Numbered from the stretch's first letter, positions 16,703-23,053 are shown. The stretch is 37,858 nt of DNA from a virus (IMGVR_UViG_3300050821_001591:1-37858); one strand, 5' to 3'. The notes: a model not told the origin generated them from the sequence alone. Made by a program: numbers and translations.

Positions 16703-17062
16703 TTATTTGACGGGTTCGACGGCGGTTGCCCATTCGTCTTGCCAGCACCACGCAACGCGCGGGGTATCATAAGTGATCTTGACCGGAGCGCCAGTCGCGG
16801 CATTCGCTTCCATCGCCGTCACCATGTCACCATCCGGCACGCTGAGCCAAATATCCTGAGTGGACATAGAACCGACTCCATTCCGCATGATACCGAGAGA
16901 GACATCGACATCGACTCGATTGTTGCAAAAGATCGGCGTGACACGTTTGACCTTCTTGATTTGACCGATGAGCGTGTTGTCAGTGGCGCTATTGCCGAAG
17001 CACCCAGCAAGCGGCAGACACAAGAGGGCGGCGGCAATATATTTCTTCATAGATTTCTCCAT
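16703..17062 (-). CDS. Putative lipoprotein (119 aa)
   Basis: Starts MEKSMKKYIAAALLCLPLAGC: two Lys, a hydrophobic run and a lipobox (LAGC), so export and lipid attachment at Cys21 are likely. The mature part is soluble, with QDIWLSVPDGDMVTAMEANA and a Trp/Cys-containing end (WCWQDEW). An internal ATG at 17050 has its own GGAGAAA site. Phage lipoproteins outside lysis modules often act in superinfection exclusion; that role here is only a possibility. Confidence 0.75.
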   Translation of the reverse strand: MEKSMKKYIAAALLCLPLAGCFGNSATDNTLIGQIKKVKRVTPIFCNNRVDVDVSLGIMRNGVGSMSTQDIWLSVPDGDMVTAMEANAATGAPVKITYDTPRVAWCWQDEWATAVEPVK

Positions 17063-17077
17063 TGGCTAAAGTCTCCC

Positions 17078-17440
17078 TTATTGTGGCAGAGGCGAATGCT
17101 TCGGCTTCGCCGCTTGCTTCGCTCTGATCTTTTCGACGTTGTCCCAAATGCGCTCCACTTCTCGGTCGCCCTCTCGTTCCATGTCAATCGCCTGAGCGAG
17201 ACATAAGGCGGCAAGTGTCACCAGCACGCCGCCAACTTCTTGCCCGCGCTGACCAACCGGACGGTCAAAGACATAATCCACAAGCTGGTGAGCCTCGCTG
17301 CGAGTGCAGCCGCAGGACTGGACAAGCTCCAAGGCTTCTTCGATGAAGCGATGGTTGCGCTCCGTCTTGTCAGCCGCAATCTCGCTACCGAAGCAGACCA
17401 TCATCCACTCGTTGACGCGGGACTGGAAATTCTCTCGCAC
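17078..17440 (-). CDS. MazG-like nucleotide pyrophosphohydrolase
   Basis: 120 aa, GTG start after a TTAAGGAGCCGG element. The core ERNHRFIEEALELVQSCGC (EExxE-type metal site) then LVDYVFDRPVGQRGQEVGGV with a late E and nearby D (QEVGGVLVTLAALC) matches the all-alpha NTP-PPase (MazG-like) proteins seen in many Proteobacteria phages. Such enzymes hydrolyse NTPs or dNTPs to monophosphates; phage versions may adjust nucleotide pools, remove modified nucleotides or lower ppGpp. Family assignment by motif; the substrate is not predictable here. Confidence 0.8.
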   Translation of the reverse strand: MRENFQSRVNEWMMVCFGSEIAADKTERNHRFIEEALELVQSCGCTRSEAHQLVDYVFDRPVGQRGQEVGGVLVTLAALCLAQAIDMEREGDREVERIWDNVEKIRAKQAAKPKHSPLPQ

Positions 17441-17451
17441 GATCCGGCTCC

Positions 17452-17706
17452 TTAAAAAGCTGGTTCAGTTTGCGAAGATTTCCGCATGAGATCATATTCG
17501 CCAGGATCATAGCGAACGCCGTTAATATAAACTTCGTTGTGCAGCACAAGTTTTCCATTCCAGACGGCAACAGGAGGTGTCTGGTTTTTATAGGCTTCAA
17601 GATGTGCGATCACGTCCTCTGCCACCTTCCGCTCAAGCGCGACATAACTGGTCGTGCCCGACAGGGAGCGCATAGCGTGAAGGCAATCATCAAGAGTTCG
17701 CACCAT
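17452..17706 (-). CDS. Small protein of unknown function (84 aa)
   Basis: ATG 17706 with GAGGAGGA directly upstream, overlapping the previous stop (TGAGGAGG). Helical N-terminal half (CLHAMRSLSG, KVAEDVIAHLEAYK), then a beta hairpin (VAVWNGKLVLHNEVYINGVR). No family recognised. Confidence 0.7.
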   Translation of the reverse strand: MVRTLDDCLHAMRSLSGTTSYVALERKVAEDVIAHLEAYKNQTPPVAVWNGKLVLHNEVYINGVRYDPGEYDLMRKSSQTEPAF

Positions 17707-17712
17707 TCCTCC

Positions 17713-17931
17713 TCAATAAAAGTTTCCACAGCACTGGCACCGATTATCTTGCGCCAACGCGACATTCAAAGCGTCGCGGCCTTTCTGAGTAATCTTCTCA
17801 GTATGGTCCGCGACGAACTCTGTCCAGCCTTTCCGATTACAGGTGAGCATTGGGTATGACCCATGACGCGGACGCGCTTTCGGGCCATGCGCGGCTAGCT
17901 TACTTAACCAGCGGAATTGTCCTGGCGTCAC
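17713..17931 (-). CDS. Small basic protein with C-terminal Cys cluster (72 aa)
   Basis: GTG start after an AATAAGGGAGCCGGGC element. It reads MTPGQFRWLSKLAAHGPK, then a winged-helix-like helix and strand pattern (NRKGWTEFVADHTEKITQKGRDAL), ending CQCCGNFY. The ITQKGRDAL segment is typical of small winged helix domains (I-T-x-x-G-x-x-x-L). DNA or RNA binding is a reasonable guess, not shown. Confidence 0.7.
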   Translation of the reverse strand: MTPGQFRWLSKLAAHGPKARPRHGSYPMLTCNRKGWTEFVADHTEKITQKGRDALNVALAQDNRCQCCGNFY

Positions 17932-17949
17932 GCCCGGCTCCCTTATTCG

Positions 17950-18471
17950 TCACAGTGTTTTGAGGAAGATTATCTTCCCCGGCACAATAACCCTTGTTGC
18001 TTCGCCGGTCGCCAGCGCGGCTCGTATCTCTTTGTGGAATGGGAAATTGACCTGATGGATATTCCGATCAGGGTACTTCTTGCCCTTCCACACGACATGC
18101 TTCCGTGTCGTGGTCACGCCCATGCGCTTGAATCCGGTGGCAGCGTAGATCGTTCCTTGGTGTCCGAAGGACGGATCGGCGTAGCTTAAAATCCGCCTGA
18201 TGCCCTTCCGCTTCAAGTCTCGAAACATCACGGCCAGATATCTACTCTCGCTGTTGGGTGGCAGATGATCCTCAAGGACAAACCGGCGCAGTTCGAGCAG
18301 AGGTTGGCCATCATCATATTTCCGGCTTACGTTAAAAGCCGCGGGCAGGCCGAAGATGGCACCCCCGACAACTGTAAAGCCATCCATGACGGCATAACAG
18401 TGCGTGGTTGTGACTCCGAATATCGAATGGGAATAGTGGACGCGCTCTATGATCTCTTGGATGCGCGACAC
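17950..18471 (-). CDS. Mom-like DNA adenine modification protein (GNAT fold)
   Basis: 173 aa from GTG 18471; the open frame extends to 18606 but that part is the tRNA-like gene read as protein. Motifs in order: IIERVHYSHS; VVGGAIFGLPA; LLELRRFVLED with PPNSESRYLA; ILSYADPSFGHQGTIYAATG with F and G-V-T. The N-S-E-S plus SYAD-x-x-x-GH-x-G-x-IY-x-A-x-x-F pattern is that of phage Mu Mom and relatives, which add a methylcarbamoyl group to adenine and block many restriction enzymes. Residue-level recall of Mom is from memory, so the subfamily is probable, not certain. It lies in the early-type accessory cluster, apart from the virion genes. Confidence 0.72.
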   Translation of the reverse strand: MSRIQEIIERVHYSHSIFGVTTTHCYAVMDGFTVVGGAIFGLPAAFNVSRKYDDGQPLLELRRFVLEDHLPPNSESRYLAVMFRDLKRKGIRRILSYADPSFGHQGTIYAATGFKRMGVTTTRKHVVWKGKKYPDRNIHQVNFPFHKEIRAALATGEATRVIVPGKIIFLKTL

Positions 18472-18487
18472 TTCGCATTCTTCAACA

Positions 18488-18560
18488 TGGAGCGGTGAGG
18501 TCGGAATTGAACCGCCTTCTCTCGGAAGGACCGAGCGCACTACCAATGTGCTATCCCCGC
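18488..18560 (-). tRNA. tRNA-Gly-like gene with a shortened anticodon loop (possibly defective)
   Basis: 73 bases with encoded TCCA tail. Acceptor GCGGGGA pairs with TCACCGC (one G-A mismatch); D stem GCAC/GTGC with a GGTA loop; T arm GGCGG-TTCAATT-CCGAC (one mismatch). The anticodon arm is CTCGG/CCGAG, leaving only a five-base loop, TCCTT, where seven are needed; the alternative four-pair stem gives a GTCCTTC loop. U73 and the acceptor resemble Gly tRNAs. Either a decayed tRNA or an unusual one. Confidence 0.6.
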
Positions 18561-18569
18561 AAAACATTT

Positions 18570-18848
18570 CTACACCTTCACCAAATCGCGCGGACCATTC
18601 CAGCAATTCGTGCCATCGACGGAGCGGTCAAGAACAACGCCGCCAGGAATGTCCGATATGAAATTCTGCACCCTTGCGCGCGGACTACCGCGCATGACGA
18701 TGCGGACCTGATCGCCAATCTTGAGCGGGACATTGTTCTTGTCTACTGCGCCGCTTGCGCCATGGTCCACCTCAAGATGCATTCTCATAGGAGCGCCACC
18801 AGTGATCCGAAGCTGGCAGTGGGGGCATCTCTCAAGTTTCTTTGTCAT
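18570..18848 (-). CDS. Zinc-finger-like small protein (92 aa)
   Basis: ATG 18848 after an AATAAGGGAGCGGG element. A C2H2-like knuckle occupies residues about 8-30 (CPHCQLRITGG then MHLEVDHG). A basic beta domain follows (LKIGDQVRIVMRG; GPRDLVKV) that resembles a KOW/SH3-type RNA- or protein-binding barrel. No known family named. Confidence 0.7.
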   Translation of the reverse strand: MTKKLERCPHCQLRITGGAPMRMHLEVDHGASGAVDKNNVPLKIGDQVRIVMRGSPRARVQNFISDIPGGVVLDRSVDGTNCWNGPRDLVKV

Positions 18849-18864
18849 GGCGTTACCCGCTCCC

Positions 18865-19176
18865 TTATTCTGTGATGGTTGTTGCGATCATATCTCGTAC
18901 TTTATTGCCAGCCCTCATAAGATCACCCGCGTTGATAGTTTCTCTAGGCCGCGCTCTGGCCCACACTTCCGCGGCGATATGAGCCGCAAGACGTTCAAGC
19001 TTTGCGCCGTTTATCGCCGGGGAAAGGCGGACGTGAGGCCATTTGCACGCTACCGCCCGCATGATTCGCAATTTCATCCCGTCATCAGCATGAACGTCGC
19101 GGTGCATTCGTGCCGCGCCCGTGGCAACATCGGCGATCTTCGCGTGGGCTGTGGTCGGTTCGCGTTTACGTGCCAT
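18865..19176 (-). CDS. Small basic helical protein (103 aa)
   Basis: ATG 19176 lies inside the last codons of the upstream gene (11-base overlap) with AAGGTG upstream; the longer frame to 19374 is a shadow of that gene. Arg/Ala/His-rich (MARKREPTTAHAKIADVATG; LAAHIAAEVWARARPRETI), predicted mostly helical and probably nucleic-acid binding. No family recognised. Confidence 0.65.
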   Translation of the reverse strand: MARKREPTTAHAKIADVATGAARMHRDVHADDGMKLRIMRAVACKWPHVRLSPAINGAKLERLAAHIAAEVWARARPRETINAGDLMRAGNKVRDMIATTITE

Positions 19177-19417
19177 CGGACACCTTGATACCTTCCTTGC
19201 GAAGCGCCTCATCAAAGTCGGCAACTGTTCCGGGAGAGCCAGTGTAGATAGCGTCATCAACATGCCCGCCAGGATATTGTTCCGGTTCGACCATGATAAG
19301 GCGATTGAGGGCGAGTGCAAATTCTCCCGCCTGGGCATAACGCTCGCTTGCCATCGTAAAGAGTGCGAGGCCATGGAGATATTCGTCGCGGCTGATCTCA
19401 GTTTTGAACTCGGCCAT
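19166..19417 (-). CDS. Small acidic protein (83 aa)
   Basis: ATG 19417 follows a GAATAGAGGAGCG element. Helical N-terminal half (EYLHGLALFTMASERYAQAG, FALALNRLIMVEPEQ), then an acidic end (DDAIYTG, DFDEALRKEG). Coupled to the next gene by overlap. An acidic small protein in an early-type cluster could be an antirestriction or inhibitor protein; no evidence beyond composition. Confidence 0.68.
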   Translation of the reverse strand: MAEFKTEISRDEYLHGLALFTMASERYAQAGEFALALNRLIMVEPEQYPGGHVDDAIYTGSPGTVADFDEALRKEGIKVSDGT

Positions 19418-19439
19418 AGTTCGCTCGCTCCTCTATTCG

Positions 19440-19658
19440 TTACGTTGCTTTGAGAACATTACGCTCGCGCACCGAGATCACCCATGCGTGGAATCCAAAT
19501 TTCCACACCCGAATGGTGATGCCGTTTCTATAGCGCGCAAAGAAACGACCTGGAGGATGATAGTTCCAGATGAACCGCATCCTAAACCAACGCAGCCTAT
19601 CCAAGACTTCGGACTGCGACACGGTGCCTTTCTGTCGATTGGTTTGCTCTTGGGCCAT
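19440..19658 (-). CDS. Small basic protein (72 aa)
   Basis: Two in-frame ATGs: 19664 overlaps the upstream stop (ATGA), 19658 has AAGGA at ideal spacing and is preferred. Rich in Arg and aromatic residues (WFRMRFIWNYHPPG; RYRNGITIRVWKFGFHAWV), probably beta with a nucleic-acid or membrane surface role. Unrecognised. Confidence 0.62.
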   Translation of the reverse strand: MAQEQTNRQKGTVSQSEVLDRLRWFRMRFIWNYHPPGRFFARYRNGITIRVWKFGFHAWVISVRERNVLKAT

Positions 19659-19660
19659 GT

Positions 19661-20044
19661 TCATTCCTTCGCAGAATCCATTGCGGCGACCAATAATTGA
19701 GCTTCGCCTTGATAATCCCACCAATTCGCGCCCCCCACTGTCGGGCCTTTCACCTTGAACAGTGCTTTCGCAAGCGGCTGCCATGGCGCGTGAACTGCCT
19801 TTACGGCATATCGTGCTTCAAACTCGCGTTGAATCGCCCTAAGCGCAATCAGAAGATTGTTGGTCAAGACGATCTCATAAGTGCTGCGATGAACGGCACT
19901 AGTCATCACATCATTTATTCGCTCGATTGCATATTTGAGTTCATACGCACTCAATGGTCTTGGTTCTTCATGCCCGCATGGCCGCGGATCAGAGGCACCA
20001 GCAAGAGATTCCCGTCGTAAGCCACGTTCCGTTTTCTCGTCCAT
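19661..20044 (-). CDS. Protein of unknown function (127 aa)
   Basis: ATG 20044 with GAGGAG upstream. A polar N-terminal 30 residues with an HEEPRPLS patch precede a long helix (AYELKYAIERINDVMTS; IVLTNNLLIALRAIQREFEAR) and a C-terminal mixed region (FKVKGPTVGG; EAQLLVAAMD). The stop overlaps the next start. No family recognised. Confidence 0.68.
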   Translation of the reverse strand: MDEKTERGLRRESLAGASDPRPCGHEEPRPLSAYELKYAIERINDVMTSAVHRSTYEIVLTNNLLIALRAIQREFEARYAVKAVHAPWQPLAKALFKVKGPTVGGANWWDYQGEAQLLVAAMDSAKE

Positions 20045-20083
20045 GAAAAGTCTCCTCAGTTCTTGGGTATGCGATTGCGAAGA

Positions 20084-20362
20084 TTAAGGCTGCTGTTGGG
20101 CGAGCCAAAATAGAACGTGCCGTCCTCGCCATAAGTTTGCAGATCGTCCACCAAGCGGGTCAATCGGTGACGGATGCTGCTCGTAGGCCATGCCAGCAAG
20201 AATGCGCTGGCACTTTGGGCAGGTTACGGCAGTTCGCCTATACGTCCACGACGCGACCGCGAGATTGATTGGCTTCAATTTCTTAAAACAGAGTGCAGAC
20301 ACGCCCCCGTCTTGGTTGATCTTGTGCGCCATGTGATAAATCTTCGGATTCGGATATGCCAC
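20084..20362 (-). CDS. Zinc-ribbon-like small protein (92 aa)
   Basis: GTG start after a TTTAAGGAGCGGGCC element. A first Cys in SALCFKKLKPINL and a later CPKC knuckle (VTCPKCQRILAGM) are spaced like a split zinc ribbon. A basic, Trp-containing C-terminus follows. Similar short zinc-ribbon proteins (KxC...CPxC) are common in phage accessory regions, with unknown roles. Confidence 0.65.
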   Translation of the reverse strand: MAYPNPKIYHMAHKINQDGGVSALCFKKLKPINLAVASWTYRRTAVTCPKCQRILAGMAYEQHPSPIDPLGGRSANLWRGRHVLFWLAQQQP

Positions 20363-20372
20363 GGCCCGCTCC

Positions 20373-20612
20373 TTAAATATTGTTCCAGAATTTTACCACG
20401 GCCTTCATCGCATTTTCTTTGGTCTTGTAGCGACGGATAACGCCATCGCGCCGCATCGTGTTGAAGTCATCGCCGCCCACCTTGTAATCGGCCAACCACA
20501 TACCCGGACGGACTGGGCTCTTACGGACTACTAACCGCCCCAGGTTAGCAGTCCAGCAGCCGCCATGTTTGTGGCGCTCAAATCTGAAATTGTATTTCCC
20601 GACCAAGATCAC
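20373..20612 (-). CDS. Small basic beta-rich protein (79 aa)
   Basis: GTG start after an AAATAGGGAGCGGG element. Strands with Arg/Lys and aromatic residues (KYNFRFERHKHGGCWTANLG; GMWLADYKVGG) end in a helix (TKENAMKAVVKFWNN). Could be a small DNA-mimic-binding or DNA-binding fold; unrecognised. Confidence 0.66.
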   Translation of the reverse strand: MILVGKYNFRFERHKHGGCWTANLGRLVVRKSPVRPGMWLADYKVGGDDFNTMRRDGVIRRYKTKENAMKAVVKFWNNI

Positions 20613-20623
20613 GGTCCCGCTCC

Positions 20624-20890
20624 CTATTTATTGCGTCTGCGTTGCGGAGGAAGATGGTCGCCATCGTATTCCTCCGATGTATTGGGCTGCCACCAATCTG
20701 GAAATTTCCCGCGACCAGCGCAGAGGTCGTTAAACTGCTTTAATGCGTCAGCGCGTTGCTTCGGCGTGGTGGTGGCAAGAAGCACAAAAGCAAATTCTTC
20801 AATCGCCTCTATATCGTCACGCCGGTTATCGAGATGCCACCAGCCATGATAAACGCCGTCGTTGATTACATGCCCGATTGAGCCGGCCAT
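20624..20890 (-). CDS. Small protein of unknown function (88 aa)
   Basis: ATG 20890 has GAGGAG at ideal spacing, fused to the upstream stop (TGAGGAG); the open frame to 20986 overlaps the upstream gene and is rejected. Core IEAIEEFAFVLLATTTPKQRADALKQF is helical, the C-terminus is polar and Arg-rich. No family recognised. Confidence 0.65.
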   Translation of the reverse strand: MAGSIGHVINDGVYHGWWHLDNRRDDIEAIEEFAFVLLATTTPKQRADALKQFNDLCAGRGKFPDWWQPNTSEEYDGDHLPPQRRRNK

Positions 20891-20900
20891 CTGAAACTCC

Positions 20901-21449
20901 TCACAAAACAGTTGCAGCGCGGCTTGCGCTGGGACGCCCGACAAGAGCGCCACGTGGTTTGCCGAAATGTCGGCGCATTGTGTCATAGCTCATTGGTGTG
21001 AAGCCTTTCGACACGGCGCGCACCAGTTCAGCGTTGCTCATTGTCGGGTTGTTGAAATAAAGCGGGGCAACCTGATCCCATGGCATCCGGCGATCTTTCT
21101 TGGTGCGCTTGCGTGGACCACGCCGTTCGTTCGCCAAATCGCGCACCGCCTCGTCCACCAGCGCCTTGCGATGCTTTCCTAGCGTGGTGCGCTTTGTCTT
21201 GGCGTCCATGACCGCAGCGCCCTTGGCCTTGGCATGGACCTCATCAATCTTGGCCTCGATCTCTTCCCGGCTTTTTCCCAGCGCCCGCAGGCCGCACACG
21301 ACGAGACGATTATCAGCGCGCACGGACTTGATCGCGCCCATCGGGTCATCATCGTAAATCGCGCCTTCGGGAACGCCAGCGGCCAGCAGAATCGCTTTCT
21401 GCTCTTTGGCCGGGAAACGCGGGGTATCTCTGGTAAGACCTCGAAACAT
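20901..21449 (-). CDS. Degenerate serine-recombinase-like protein with C-terminal helix-turn-helix, putative regulator
   Basis: 182 aa, first gene of the minus accessory operon. Residues about 1-85 align by eye with a resolvase catalytic domain: AAGVPEGAIYDDD (like the x-G-x-x-I-x-x-D strand), then NRLVVCGLRALGKSREEIE against D-x-LVV-x-x-LDRLGRS. The nucleophile Ser region has Thr and the RLDRLGRS arginines are lost, so strand cleavage is unlikely. The C-terminal 60 residues (TMSNAELVRAVSKGFTPMSYDTMRRHFG) look like a helix-turn-helix. I infer a transcription regulator derived from a recombinase. Its promoter would give a leaderless mRNA starting at the ATG. Confidence 0.6.
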   Translation of the reverse strand: MFRGLTRDTPRFPAKEQKAILLAAGVPEGAIYDDDPMGAIKSVRADNRLVVCGLRALGKSREEIEAKIDEVHAKAKGAAVMDAKTKRTTLGKHRKALVDEAVRDLANERRGPRKRTKKDRRMPWDQVAPLYFNNPTMSNAELVRAVSKGFTPMSYDTMRRHFGKPRGALVGRPSASRAATVL

Positions 21450-21455
21450 GGTCGC

Positions 21456-21483
21456 ACTGTACCAGTTTTACAAACATTTGCAA
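21456..21483 (-). promoter_or_regulatory. Promoter for the minus accessory operon (leaderless)
   Basis: On the minus strand TTGCAA (21483-21478), a 16-base spacer and TACAGT (21461-21456) form a sigma-70-like promoter. The -10 ends six bases before the ATG at 21449, so transcription should begin at or next to the start codon. No ribosome site precedes that ATG. Confidence 0.6.
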
Positions 21484-21506
21484 TTAGGCATTTGTGGGCG
21501 TATATT
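21478..21506 (+). promoter_or_regulatory. Divergent promoter for the RtcB region
   Basis: TTGCAA (21478-21483), exactly 17 bases, then TATATT (21501-21506). TTGCAA is its own reverse complement, so the same hexamer serves as -35 for both directions. Two CATTTG repeats 15 bases apart (CATTTGC and CATTTGT) flank it and could be operator half-sites. Confidence 0.65.
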
Positions 21507-21532
21507 GGCTCCAAGATCGGAAGAAAACACAA

Positions 21533-21640
21533 ATGGCAGAGCAAAGCGCAATTTCCTGGACTGACGGCACGTTCAACCCGTGGATCGGCTGCACCCGCGT
21601 TTCCCCCGGCTGTGACCACTGCTACGCGCGGCACTTTTAG
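21533..21640 (+). pseudogene. Truncated DUF5131 (phage Gp37/Gp68-like radical-SAM) remnant, 35 codons
   Basis: A complete-looking start (GGAAGAAAACACAA then ATG) leads to ISWTDGTFNPWIGCTRVSPG, then CDHCYA, the signature opening of DUF5131 proteins, which are normally a few hundred residues long with a C-x6-C-x2-C cluster. Three residues after the last Cys the frame ends in TAG, which is itself part of the ribosome site (AGGAGAT) for the next gene. The rest of the gene is missing, so this looks like a deletion that joined its 5' end to the RtcB gene. A functional micropeptide cannot be ruled out. Confidence 0.8.
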
Positions 21641-21648
21641 GAGATGAC

Positions 21649-22872
21649 ATGTCAGACTTTGAGTTTCACCAGGCCGAAGGCGAGGCACCAATCAAGACCT
21701 GGACAAAGGGCGTCCAGATCGAGCCCCAGGCCATGGCGCAACTCCACAACGTCGCCAAGCTACCATTCATCCACAAGCACATTGCGGCGATGCCGGATGT
21801 GCATTGGGGCATGGGTGCCACCATCGGCAGCGTGATTGCCAGCAAGGGTGCCATCGTGCCAGCGGCGGTCGGCGTGGACATCGGCTGCGGGATGATGGCG
21901 GTGAAGACCACCCTGCGGGCTGAACAGCTTCCCGACAATCTTCACCAGACCAGGCTGGATATCGAGGCGGCAGTCCCGCATGGCCGCACGGACAACGGCG
22001 GGGCCAATGACCGGGGCGCATGGCATGACCTACCGGCTGAGAGCGTCGAGCGGTATGCCCCTCTGTCGGCCCGCTATGACGCCATAATCGGCAAACATCC
22101 CAAGGCCAAAGCCTACAATTCCGCACGCCACCTTGGCACGCTGGGAACCGGGAACCACTTCATAGAGCTTTGCCTTGATGAAATCGGCGCGGTTTGGGTG
22201 ATGCTGCACAGCGGTTCGCGCGGTGCAGGCAACAAAATCGGCATGTATTTTATCGAGAAAGCCAAGGAGGAAATGCGCCGGTATTACATCGACAAATTCC
22301 TACCCGATCAAGACTTGGCCTATCTGGTGGATCATACCGAAATCTTTGATGACTATGTGGAGGCGGTCCATTGGGCGCAAGACTTCGCCTGGGAGAACCG
22401 TCACGCCATGATGGACGCGGTGCTGCGCGCTATGCGCCTAACGCTTCCACCTTTCGAGGCAACTGACATGGCCGTGAACTGCCATCACAATTATGTGGCG
22501 CGCGAAAACCACTTCGGCGCCAACGTGCTAGTGACCCGCAAGGGGGCCGTCCGGGCGCGCGAGGGTGATCTCGGTATCATCCCTGGCAGCATGGGGACGG
22601 GCAGCTTCATCGTGCGCGGCAAGGGCAACGCCGAGTCGTTTCATTCCTGCTCGCACGGTGCTGGACGGGCCATGTCGCGTGGCGCGGCCAAGAAGATGAT
22701 TACGCTGGAACAGCACGCCGAGGCCATGAAGGGTATTGAGGCGCGGCTTGACGCCGATGTGATCGACGAGAGCCCTGCGGCCTACAAGAACATTAACGCC
22801 GTCATGGCGGCTCAGACGAGCCTTGTGGACATCGTGCATCGTCTGCACCAAGTCCTAAACGTGAAGGGCTGA
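21649..22872 (+). CDS. rtcB: RtcB RNA-splicing ligase
   Basis: 407 aa, the same length as E. coli RtcB (408). Key motifs are intact: AAVGVDIGCGMMAV (metal-binding Asp and Cys), LGTLGTGNHFIEL, MLHSGSRGAG, AVNCHHNYV, IIPGSMGTGS and SFHSCSHGAGRAMSR with the His that takes GMP. RtcB joins RNA 2',3'-cyclic phosphate or 3'-phosphate ends to 5'-OH ends using GTP and Mn. In phages it is thought to repair tRNAs cut by host anticodon nucleases. It starts eight bases after the DUF5131 remnant and is followed by a phage tRNA-Pro on the other strand. Base composition looks richer in G+C than the virion genes, suggesting recent acquisition. Confidence 0.95.
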   Translation: MSDFEFHQAEGEAPIKTWTKGVQIEPQAMAQLHNVAKLPFIHKHIAAMPDVHWGMGATIGSVIASKGAIVPAAVGVDIGCGMMAVKTTLRAEQLPDNLHQTRLDIEAAVPHGRTDNGGANDRGAWHDLPAESVERYAPLSARYDAIIGKHPKAKAYNSARHLGTLGTGNHFIELCLDEIGAVWVMLHSGSRGAGNKIGMYFIEKAKEEMRRYYIDKFLPDQDLAYLVDHTEIFDDYVEAVHWAQDFAWENRHAMMDAVLRAMRLTLPPFEATDMAVNCHHNYVARENHFGANVLVTRKGAVRAREGDLGIIPGSMGTGSFIVRGKGNAESFHSCSHGAGRAMSRGAAKKMITLEQHAEAMKGIEARLDADVIDESPAAYKNINAVMAAQTSLVDIVHRLHQVLNVKG

Positions 22873-22877
22873 GAAAA

Positions 22878-22954
22878 TGGTCGGGAGAGCAGGATTTGAA
22901 CCTACGGCCTTCCGGTTCCGGGCCGGAAGCTCTACCAGGCTGAGCTATCTCCCG
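22878..22954 (-). tRNA. tRNA-Pro (anticodon CGG), C at position 33
   Basis: 77 bases with CCA encoded. Acceptor CGGGAGA/TCTCCCG (C1-G72 as in bacterial tRNA-Pro), D stem GCTC/GAGC with AGCCTGGTA loop, anticodon stem TCCGG/CCGGA with loop CCCGGAA, T arm GTAGG-TTCAAAT-CCTGC. All stems pair. The base before the anticodon is C instead of the almost universal U33. It lies eight bases beyond the RtcB stop codon, on the opposite strand. Confidence 0.92.
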
Positions 22955-23053
22955 CCAATAGGTGGCGGAAGGTGCGTCATGGTCGCTGGTCGAGCCGGTT
23001 GTTCATTCGCGTTTCATAACCATGTTTTCCAAACAATACAATAGAGGCCGGAA

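Larger units (their letters stand above)
16366..20630 (-). repeat. Repeated start-associated element, minus-strand set
   Basis: Short element directly upstream of start codons on the minus strand, core AATAAGGGAGCCGG (variants TTAAGGAGCCGG, AATAGAGGAGCG). Copies are at about 16689-16705, 17063-17081, 17441-17454, 17932-17950, 18849-18870, 19418-19439, 20363-20379 and 20613-20630. The upstream stop codon is built into it (TAAGGGAG, TAGGGAG) and its AGGAG/GGGAG is the ribosome site. Confidence 0.8.

Noticed and set aside
18472-18606. N-terminal extension of the Mom-like frame
   Set aside because: It is the tRNA-Gly-like gene read as protein; a GTG at 18471 gives the family-like start.
22528-22851. 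Minus-strand frame inside rtcB
   Set aside because: Shadow of a GC-rich conserved gene.
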